A DNA stretch of 8,138 nucleotides from Methanobacteriota archaeon. Lineage in GTDB: Archaea; Thermoplasmatota; Thermoplasmata; Methanomassiliicoccales; Methanomethylophilaceae. The DNA is taken from NCBI GenBank assembly GCA_029574055.1, contig JAKQBQ010000176.1, positions 1-8,138 of the forward strand. Direction: 5' to 3'. A model generated the notes under the pieces. It was not told the origin of the DNA, made no database searches, and saw only the letters and a list, made by a program, of their open reading frames with translations. A program made the position numbers and the translations under genes. The stretch's first letter is position 1. Every line of letters starts with the position of its first letter. Positions 1 to 4,790 of the stretch are shown piece after piece.

Positions 1-596
1 TAGTGAGGAAGCTGGGAATGGAGGCTTTCGTCACCGAGACCGCTGACGTGACCGGGCTTGCGGAGGCCCTTTCCGCCGAAGCAGAGATAATATTCATGGC
101 GGACGACATCAAATTCATCGCGATCAACACATCCAACGGAAAATTCTCCAACAACTCGTTCTCGACAGCCGCAGGCTACGCCGCAGCTTTGAGGGGGGCA
201 GCCGGAGGCCTCTCGGGAAAAGAGATCCTGGTGCTTGGGGCGGGACGGGTGGGCAGCATCGCCGCTGAACTGATGAAGGGAATGGGCGCCGCCGTTACCG
301 TATACGACATCGACAAAGGAAGGATGCGCGATCTTGCAGAAAACATCGGAATAAAGGCGGCGGACAGTGTGGAAAGCGCGCTTTCCTCCCATGGTCTCGT
401 GTTCAACGCATCCCCCGCAGCCATTGACGGCAGGCACGTAAGAGATGGAACGATATTCTCGTCCCCCGGCATTCCCTTCCCCTTCGACGAATTGGGAATG
501 AAGAAAGCGAAAATGATCATACACGATCCCCTCAACATCGGCGTTGCGGTGATGGCGGTCCAAAGCGCATCATTCTCCATGCTCAAAAAGCCGTAA
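1..596 (+). CDS. pylD: PylD, pyrrolysine synthase (3' part; 5' end outside window)
   Basis: PylD catalyses the last step of pyrrolysine biosynthesis in the cytoplasm: NAD-dependent oxidation of 3-methylornithyl-N6-lysine, followed by ring closure to pyrrolysine. About 197 residues are visible, against roughly 260 for the Methanosarcina protein, so the N-terminal 65-75 residues lie upstream; the reading frame begins at base 3 and the GTG there is not a credible start. Matches recalled from the family, in order, are the MADD segment (residues 32-35 of the visible part), an NxxNGK-x-x-NN stretch (42-51), the Rossmann glycine motif GAGRVG (79-84) followed by an acidic YDID strand end (101-104), an SSPGIP motif (153-158) and a terminal DPLNIG segment (175-180). 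Base composition resembles its neighbours. It ends with TAA. pylD normally closes a pylTSBCD-type cluster, so pylC, pylB and pylS probably lie to the left. Assignment is by recognition, not search. Confidence 0.9.
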   Translation, partial: VRKLGMEAFVTETADVTGLAEALSAEAEIIFMADDIKFIAINTSNGKFSNNSFSTAAGYAAALRGAAGGLSGKEILVLGAGRVGSIAAELMKGMGAAVTVYDIDKGRMRDLAENIGIKAADSVESALSSHGLVFNASPAAIDGRHVRDGTIFSSPGIPFPFDELGMKKAKMIIHDPLNIGVAVMAVQSASFSMLKKP

Positions 597-597
597 A

Positions 598-611
598 CGG
601 ATAAATATCCG
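598..611 (+). promoter_or_regulatory. TATA region inside a palindrome, promoter of the flavoprotein gene
   Basis: The AT-rich core ATAAATAT (601-608) lies 22-29 nt before the ATG at 630, the normal distance from an archaeal TATA box to the transcript start, so the transcript probably begins at or next to the ATG (leaderless). No Shine-Dalgarno precedes that ATG, which agrees. The core is enclosed by a perfect 6-bp inverted repeat, CGGATA (598-603) and TATCCG (606-611), which could be an operator that overlaps TBP binding. That role is inference. Confidence 0.55.
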
Positions 612-629
612 GGAATCGTAACGGCAGGC

Positions 630-1184
630 ATGAGAATGCTGCTTATAAACGGGTCTCCGCGGGCGAACGGCAATACATCGGAGCTTGTAAAACGGTTCTT
701 GGATAATGTTGGCAACAAGGCAACAGTGGAAGAGATCAGGATATTCGAAAAGGACATCGCCGGCTGCAAGAACTGCGGTTCATGCCAGAAAAATGTTCTG
801 AAAGATCACTGCACGATCAAGGACGACATGTCCGGCCTTTATCCTAAATTCCTGTCGTCCGATATAGTGGTGATAGCATCCCCGATATACATGTGGCAGC
901 TCACCCCCTGCACTCTGGCATTCCTCAACAGGCTCCACTGCCTCTGCCGGTCGGAAGATTTCTCATACAACGAGATGGAAGGGAAGAGGATGGCCCTTCT
1001 GATAACGCTCGGCGCGGAAGAGGAGGTTGCCGACTACGCGGCGAACGGCCTCAGGGACTTCTGCGAGTTCTTCAAGATCGATTACAAAGGGGATCTGAGG
1101 ATACCCTTTGCGAAGAAGGAAAGGATAGCTTCCGGAGAATACGACGAGAAAGTGAAGGGATTCGCCAAAAAGATATTGGGATGA
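630..1184 (+). CDS. Flavodoxin-fold NAD(P)H-dependent FMN reductase / iron-sulfur flavoprotein-like
   Basis: A 184-residue cytoplasmic flavoprotein of the FMN_red / iron-sulfur flavoprotein superfamily, expected to pass electrons between a reduced nicotinamide or ferredoxin and an unknown acceptor. The N-terminal LLINGSPRANGNTS (4-17) is the FMN phosphate loop, and ASPIYMWQLTP (83-93) is the second flavin-binding loop. Cysteines 46, 49, 52 and 61 (CX2CX2CX8C) resemble the cluster-binding motif of methanogen iron-sulfur flavoproteins (CX2CX2CX4-7C) but with a slightly longer last spacer. Many family members carry such cysteines without a proven cluster, so metal binding is uncertain. The start at 630 is supported by a TATA box 22-29 nt upstream and no Shine-Dalgarno, i.e. 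a leaderless mRNA; Met3 (636) is an alternative. It follows pylD by 33 nt but has its own promoter, so a role in pyrrolysine metabolism is not implied. Its TGA touches the stop codon of the convergent ligase gene. Confidence 0.85.
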   Translation: MRMLLINGSPRANGNTSELVKRFLDNVGNKATVEEIRIFEKDIAGCKNCGSCQKNVLKDHCTIKDDMSGLYPKFLSSDIVVIASPIYMWQLTPCTLAFLNRLHCLCRSEDFSYNEMEGKRMALLITLGAEEEVADYAANGLRDFCEFFKIDYKGDLRIPFAKKERIASGEYDEKVKGFAKKILG

Positions 1185-2489
1185 TCACCAGTCGTACCTG
1201 CGGTTGTCGGTCACATGCTGGGACTTGCCCTCGAACCTCTTCAAGCTTCCCGGCAGGACCAGCCTGACCTTCGAACTTATGCTCAGCACACTCTTGAGCC
1301 TTTCCTCGACGTTCCGGGTCATCTTTGCAAGCTCCACCATGTCATCCGACAGAGAGGATTCGTTGAGCTCCACCTCTATCACCATAGCGTCCATGTAGTT
1401 TTGGTTCTCCAAGGTTATGTGGTAGAATGTGCTTAGGTAAGGTATCTCTCCGATGACGCTTTCGATCTGCGAAGGGAACACGTTGATCCCCCGGACAACT
1501 AACATATCGTCCGTCCTTCCGGAGAGCCTCATCAGGCGGGGATGCGTCCTTCCGCATTCGCATTTTTCCCATTCGATCGCGGATATGTCCCCGATCCTAT
1601 ATCTTATGAGGGGGAACGTTTCCTTCTGCAGCATTGTGACAACGAGCTCCCCCCTTTCTCCCTCTGCGCATTGGTCGCCGTTCTCATCGAGGACTTCCAT
1701 ATAACATATGTCGGCCCATACGTGCGCACCGGCCTGTTTCTCGCATTCAAGGAACGACGGGCCGTAAAATTCGCTTGCTCCGTAGCAGTTGTGCACTCTG
1801 ATCCCGGTCTTATTTTGGATCTTGACCCTCATGCTCTCCGACCAGGGCTCTCCCCCGGCGATCGCAAGCCTGAGTTTCGTATCCCTTCTGATATCTACGC
1901 CCATGGATTCGCAGACATCCGCTATGTGGAAGAGATAGGATGGGGTGCCGGCGAACGCGGTCACGGGAAGATCCCTCATGAGCCTGATCTGCTTCTCTGT
2001 GCCGCCGGTGCTTGTAGGCAGGACAGTGGCGCCGATCCTCTCCGCTGCGTAGTGGACGCCGAGGCCGCCTGTGAACAGGCCGTAGCCGTGGCTGTTCTGA
2101 ATAAGGTCTTTATTGGACATCCCGAAGGATACCATCCCCCTTGCGAGGGATTCCGCCCAATCGTCCATGTCTTTTTGGGTGTAGCCGACGATGGTGGGGT
2201 TTCCGGTGGTCCCGGAGGAGACGTGCACTCTGACAAGCTCCTCATAAGGCTTCAGGAAAAGCTTGTCGGGATAATTGTCCCTGAAGTCGGTCTTTTTCAT
2301 GAATGGGAGCTTGTGGAACGATTTAAGATCGGTGACATCCGCCGGGGACAGTCCGGCTTCTTTCATGCGGTCGTGTATGAGCTTCGAGGAGTCATACATG
2401 GTGCGGACCTGTTTCTTCAGAAGACCCAGCTGGAGCTTTTCCAGTTCCGCACGGGGCATGGTTTCGATCTCTTTGTTCCAAAAGGCCAT
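1185..2489 (-). CDS. paaK: Phenylacetate-CoA ligase family protein (AMP-forming), paralog 1
   Basis: A 434-residue adenylate-forming enzyme that would convert an aryl acid, ATP and CoA to aryl-CoA, AMP and PPi. Visible signatures are the ATP loop SSGTTGNPT (91-99), the A5-like motif NCYGASE (234-240), YRIGDI (297-302), the hinge segment GRTDDMLVVRGINVFPSQIE (324-343) and the C-terminal EGK with the likely catalytic lysine (420-422). Cys249, Cys310 and Cys312 (ECE and CECG) may bind metal. Length is typical of PaaK. In methanogens such ligases feed phenylacetate or indoleacetate to indolepyruvate oxidoreductase for aromatic amino acid synthesis; the substrate here cannot be read from sequence. 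Start: ATG at 2489 with GTGAT (2493-2497) 3 nt upstream, matching the archaeal GGTGATC anti-SD complement, and a TATA box at 2538-2545. It is monocistronic here and clearly paralogous to the ligase at 4790-6088 (nearly the same length and motifs throughout), but without its own ACT partner. Confidence 0.92.
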   Translation of the reverse strand: MAFWNKEIETMPRAELEKLQLGLLKKQVRTMYDSSKLIHDRMKEAGLSPADVTDLKSFHKLPFMKKTDFRDNYPDKLFLKPYEELVRVHVSSGTTGNPTIVGYTQKDMDDWAESLARGMVSFGMSNKDLIQNSHGYGLFTGGLGVHYAAERIGATVLPTSTGGTEKQIRLMRDLPVTAFAGTPSYLFHIADVCESMGVDIRRDTKLRLAIAGGEPWSESMRVKIQNKTGIRVHNCYGASEFYGPSFLECEKQAGAHVWADICYMEVLDENGDQCAEGERGELVVTMLQKETFPLIRYRIGDISAIEWEKCECGRTHPRLMRLSGRTDDMLVVRGINVFPSQIESVIGEIPYLSTFYHITLENQNYMDAMVIEVELNESSLSDDMVELAKMTRNVEERLKSVLSISSKVRLVLPGSLKRFEGKSQHVTDNRRYDW

Positions 2490-2537
2490 CGTATCACTTC
2501 AGTGCTGTCCGCTTTTCTCTTAACATAGAAAGATACC

Positions 2538-2570
2538 TTATATAACTTACCCAAGGAACTGGCTCTTGGG
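2538..2570 (-). promoter_or_regulatory. Promoter of paaK paralog 1, with upstream inverted repeat
   Basis: TTATATAA (2538-2545) is a strong archaeal TATA box. Counting about 25 nt downstream on the minus strand puts the transcript start near 2516, leaving a leader of about 27 nt. Directly upstream of the TATA box is an inverted repeat with 6-bp arms, CCCAAG (2550-2555) and CTTGGG (2565-2570), separated by 9 nt. It lies where archaeal activators or repressors usually bind. It is not followed by a T-run on the minus strand, so it is unlikely to be a terminator of the small gene upstream. Confidence 0.6.
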
Positions 2571-2602
2571 AATAGATTGCCGGATTAAAGCGTGGATGAA
2601 AT

Positions 2603-2818
2603 TTACTCGCTGAGTAATTTAAGCGCACCTTTGTAGCGTTCAACAACACGTTCTGTGATGTCGCGCCAATCTTCATCGACGTTGGAGGCACGGGATCCTG
2701 GCTCATCCGAAGTCATGCTGAATGAACGAGAGCCGTAATAGCTGCTGGTTTGATCGACAATCGTATTCCTGATGATGATCTCGTACGTTGCCTTTGACCT
2801 ATTTTTTTGCATCATCAC
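2603..2818 (-). CDS. Small hypothetical protein, about 71 residues
   Basis: I do not recognise this protein. The case for a real gene is its Shine-Dalgarno: the minus strand reads GGAGGTG (2828-2834), an almost complete complement of the archaeal 16S 3' end, followed after 9 nt by GTG (2818) and then by two in-frame ATGs (2815, 2812). The start among these three is uncertain, and the GTG inside the Shine-Dalgarno itself is not a start. The product is soluble-looking, with no signal peptide or membrane helix. A basic N-terminus (QKNRSKATYE) is followed by a short strand-like stretch, a polar Ser/Tyr-rich middle and a charged C-terminal helix (EDWRDITERVVERYKGALKLL). Arginine is often CGT or CGC and leucine TTA, unlike the AGG/CTG-rich neighbours, which hints at foreign origin. 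It ends in TAA. A TATA-like TTTTAATA (2883-2890) lies upstream. Confidence 0.5.
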   Translation of the reverse strand: MMMQKNRSKATYEIIIRNTIVDQTSSYYGSRSFSMTSDEPGSRASNVDEDWRDITERVVERYKGALKLLSE

Positions 2819-2882
2819 GGGGTCTGCCACCTCCTATATTGTTGATCGCCGTTATCGACAGCAGATGTCATACTGCAGGCGA

Positions 2883-2890
2883 TATTAAAA
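2883..2890 (-). promoter_or_regulatory. TATA-like element upstream of the small hypothetical gene
   Basis: The minus strand reads TTTTAATA here. A start about 25 nt downstream (near 2862) would give a leader of about 44 nt that contains the strong Shine-Dalgarno. An inverted repeat, ATCGCC (2845-2850) and GGCGAT (2878-2883), with an inner GCAG/CTGC pair (2861-2864, 2873-2876), spans the presumed start region. The promoter is only a moderate match to consensus. Confidence 0.3.
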
Positions 2891-2957
2891 TCATTGTCAA
2901 TTGGTCCTGTTCTGATTCGTGCGGAAACAGGTGCGGGTGCAGCCAGCACTGAAGACA

Positions 2958-2992
2958 AAAAGTTATATAAGGTGTAAGTTGGTGTAGAATCG
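2958..2992 (+). promoter_or_regulatory. Strong archaeal promoter of the candidate structured RNA
   Basis: AAAAAG (a purine-rich BRE-like stretch, 2957-2962) precedes TTATATAA (2963-2970), one of the best TATA boxes in the window. The expected start about 25 nt further on falls at G2992, exactly where the closing helix of the candidate RNA begins. Between TATA box and start is a direct repeat of GGTGTA (2971-2976 and 2981-2986), spaced one helical turn apart, which could be a regulator site. TTATATAA is symmetric, so minus-strand use cannot be excluded, but nothing on that strand lines up as well. Confidence 0.6.
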
Positions 2993-3221
2993 GAGTGTAC
3001 TTAACGACCCCCGAAGGGGCCGGGCCCCTTAAGGGAGCCACTCTGTCGTTACGGGATGTCAAGGTCGATAATGACCACAACATTCCTAAGGATAACGACG
3101 ATCCTTACCCGGACGAAGCCGGTAGTGGGTTTCATACATGATCACCCCCTACCCGGGCCGGTTCCGGGGTTGCCGCTGATTGCGCAGCCGGTAGCCCCGG
3201 ACTGCCCAACTCGGGCACTCC
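2992..3221 (+). ncRNA. Candidate structured non-coding RNA, about 230 nt, unknown family
   Basis: Ends: GGAGTG (2992-2997) pairs perfectly with CACTCC (3216-3221). The first base is at the start predicted from the TATA box at 2963, and a run of seven T (3229-3235) follows the last base after 7 nt. Between the ends, almost every segment can fold: CTTAA (3000-3004) with TTAAG (3029-3033) enclosing CCCC-GAA-GGGG (3009-3019); GGTC/GACC (3063-3066, 3073-3076); TAAGGAT/ATCCTTA (3087-3093, 3101-3107); GGTAGTGGGT/ACCCCCTACC with one mismatch (3121-3130, 3144-3153); and a 15-bp stem with one bulge and a 6-nt loop (3164-3178, 3185-3200). No convincing reading frame runs through it. I looked for the conserved blocks of RNase P RNA, SRP RNA helix 8, 5S rRNA and tRNA T-arms and saw none. 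All helices were paired by eye, so the fold is provisional, but promoter, closing helix and terminator agree with each other. Confidence 0.55.
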
Positions 3222-3236
3222 TTCAATATTTTTTTG
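3222..3236 (+). terminator. T-run terminator of the candidate RNA
   Basis: Seven consecutive T (3229-3235) follow the 3' strand of the RNA's closing helix by 7 nt. A short GCCC/GGGC hairpin (3204-3207, 3213-3216) could form just upstream as an alternative to the closing helix. Archaeal RNA polymerase terminates at such T-runs with or without a hairpin. Confidence 0.55.
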
Positions 3237-3393
3237 AGTATTAAAGCGTAAGCGGGGGGTGCCCGAAACTACGCATAGATGCACTGGCCGCCGCCTTTTG
3301 TTCCACAGGTTCAGCGTTCCCGATTCATTCTGAACACGCAGAGAAAAGGACCGATGGAGGCAATGAAAAGTCCGATATTCGTCCTAAGAAGGA
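3237..3393. other. Intergenic stretch without a visible gene
   Basis: This lies between the T-run of the candidate RNA and the end of the convergent SelB-like gene. I see no credible gene. Two weak hairpins are present: GCGTA/TACGC (3246-3250, 3270-3274) enclosing GGG/CCC, and GTTCAG/CTGAAC (3309-3314, 3330-3335) with a 15-nt loop. Read on the minus strand, CTTTTC (3362-3367) and CCTTTTCTC (3342-3350) are weak T-rich terminator candidates for the minus operon. Confidence 0.3.
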
Positions 3394-4356
3394 TCATTCG
3401 AGCTTTATAGAGCCAACGATCCTCAGCTTCCCGCCTTCCAGATACATCATCGCCGCCATGTCCCCGGGCTTGTGTATGATGTCCGATTCCACCTCTATGG
3501 TAACGGCCGGGTTCCTGAAGTCGCCTCCGTCTTCGACGGCGGCGATCCTGCATGGGACCATCTGCATCCAGTGTCCGAGGTGGAGGACCATCCCTTCTTT
3601 GAGCGGCGAAGGCCAGTATTTTATGAGCTCCGCCTTTCCAACGATCCTGCGGGTCATTTTGACCGACGGGTCGGTGGTCAGGACGTATCCTCTGTCAAGC
3701 TCGTCCGATTCTATTCCCCTCAGGGCAAGGCCCACATGGTCCCCCTTTACTCCATCGTCCGCATCTATGTCGTGCTTTTGGATGGATTTCAGGACCACTT
3801 CTTTCTTTATGGGGAACACCTGCATCTTGTCGTGTTTCCTGAAGTACCCGTCAACAACGGAGCCGAGGACCACCGTCCCCACGCCCTTGACGTTGAAATG
3901 GCTGTCCACCGGGCAGGACCCGCACGTCCCGCTTCCGGCTTTACGAGCCTCTTTCTGGGCGATGTCAAGGAGTTCCTCTCTCATTCTTATGTGGTCCTCT
4001 TCGATGTAAATGTAGTTCTCAAGCGAGGTCCCTGTTATCAAAGGCGCAAGCTGCTCTTTTTGGATGTAGTTCCTGAGGATGATCCATCCTTTGCTTATTT
4101 TGAAGAGATCCGCCATCACGATGGATTCTCCGAGGGAGGCATCGATCTTGTCCACCGCCAATATCGCAAACTCGGACATACCCACAGAGTAGAAGAGCGA
4201 TGAAAGCTTATCCGGGTATTTGGAAGGCTCGATAAGGGTGACGGAGTCATTCCCTCTCTTGATCTCGAAGAAGGTCACATCGGTTACGGTGCCTTTCTTG
4301 CCTATTTTCTCTGAGAGATCCTTTGCACCGAGGACTGCGACATTAAGGTTGCCCAT
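3394..4356 (-). CDS. SelB-like elongation-factor protein with degenerate GTPase domain (aSelBL-type)
   Basis: A 320-residue protein built like translational GTPases of the EF-Tu/SelB group but without GTP-binding motifs. The N-terminal domain (1-140) keeps the fold pattern (NVAVLG, then VTLIEP, then FAILAVDKID), yet the P-loop GHVDHGK is replaced by GAKDLSEKIGKKGT (10-23), DxPGH by EPSKY (43-47), and no NKxD follows the WIIL strand (91-94). Domain II (about 148-227) is well preserved, with FNVKGVGTVVLGSVVDG (154-170) and GDHVGLALRGIESDELDRGYVL (205-226). Domain III covers 228-320. The winged-helix C-terminal domain by which SelB reads SECIS elements is absent. This matches the archaeal SelB-like family (aSelBL), once proposed as a pyrrolysyl-tRNA factor; its role is unsettled. 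It starts 2 nt after the ACT gene's stop, with GGAG (4369-4372) 12 nt upstream, as last gene of the paaK2 operon. GTPase activity is unlikely. Confidence 0.82.
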   Translation of the reverse strand: MGNLNVAVLGAKDLSEKIGKKGTVTDVTFFEIKRGNDSVTLIEPSKYPDKLSSLFYSVGMSEFAILAVDKIDASLGESIVMADLFKISKGWIILRNYIQKEQLAPLITGTSLENYIYIEEDHIRMREELLDIAQKEARKAGSGTCGSCPVDSHFNVKGVGTVVLGSVVDGYFRKHDKMQVFPIKKEVVLKSIQKHDIDADDGVKGDHVGLALRGIESDELDRGYVLTTDPSVKMTRRIVGKAELIKYWPSPLKEGMVLHLGHWMQMVPCRIAAVEDGGDFRNPAVTIEVESDIIHKPGDMAAMMYLEGGKLRIVGSIKLE

Positions 4357-4358
4357 TT

Positions 4359-4790
4359 TTATTGCAGCTCCGATCTTTTGATGAGCTTCACTCCGGCCTC
4401 TTTCAGCACTTTGATGGCCTTCTCCGTGTCGTTCACCCTTACGAAAAGCTGGTCGCTGTCCTTGCCTGTGTACGAATACCCGTATTCGACGTTGATCCCT
4501 GCCTTTGCCATGATCTGCGCCGCCTCGAAGAGCGATCCCGATGAGTCTTCGGTCGCGATCCCGATGATGTCGGTCTTCTTCACGATGACGCCTTTTGACC
4601 TTATGCAGTCGAACGCCCTGTCGGGGTTTTCGACTATTGTCCTCAATATCCCGAATTCAGACGATTCGGCAAGGTTGAATCCTTTTACATTTATGTTGAA
4701 GTTCTTCAATATCTCAGCGATCGCCGCCAGACGGCCGGGTTCGTTGCTGACGAATATCGAAAGCTGTGTGATTATGTTCTCATTCTCCAT
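4359..4790 (-). CDS. Double ACT-domain amino-acid-sensing protein
   Basis: A 143-residue cytoplasmic protein made of two tandem ACT domains and nothing else: domain 1 about 8-75, with the ligand-loop motif NEPGRL (16-21), and domain 2 about 77-139, with SGSLFEAAQIMAKAGINV (84-101). ACT domains bind amino acids at domain interfaces and pass the signal to a partner. Stand-alone proteins of this kind are commonly found next to phenylacetate-CoA ligases and indolepyruvate oxidoreductase genes in anaerobic archaea and clostridia, so feedback by an aromatic amino acid is a reasonable inference. The ATG overlaps the upstream ligase stop by one base (TAATG at 4788-4792), and GAGGGTG (4796-4802) forms a Shine-Dalgarno 5 nt before it, so translation is probably coupled. 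There is no catalytic domain. Confidence 0.85.
   Translation of the reverse strand: MENENIITQLSIFVSNEPGRLAAIAEILKNFNINVKGFNLAESSEFGILRTIVENPDRAFDCIRSKGVIVKKTDIIGIATEDSSGSLFEAAQIMAKAGINVEYGYSYTGKDSDQLFVRVNDTEKAIKVLKEAGVKLIKRSELQ

Noticed and set aside
1542..2528. Long open frame (328 codons) on the plus strand
   Set aside because: It lies antisense over the first paaK gene, whose motifs are unmistakable. The frame is open only because of the codon bias of the opposite strand and shows no recognisable domain.
2868..3083. Minus-strand open frame of 71 codons
   Set aside because: It overlaps the promoter and first helices of the candidate RNA, has no Shine-Dalgarno, and its residue make-up does not look like a folded protein.
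3099..3142. Minus-strand mini-gene of 17 codons after GGGGGTGATC
   Set aside because: The Shine-Dalgarno-like sequence touches the ATG with no spacing, and the region is better explained as the 10-bp helix of the structured RNA on the other strand.
2992..3221. RNase P RNA or SRP RNA as the identity of the candidate RNA
   Set aside because: Size and closing helix would suit, but the conserved GGAAAGTC-type and ACAGAA-type blocks of RNase P and the GGAAGG/AGCAG loops of SRP helix 8 are not visible on either strand. A covariance-model search should still be done.
3472..4203. Open frame of 243 codons on the plus strand
   Set aside because: Antisense shadow of the SelB-like gene; no start signal and no recognisable motif.
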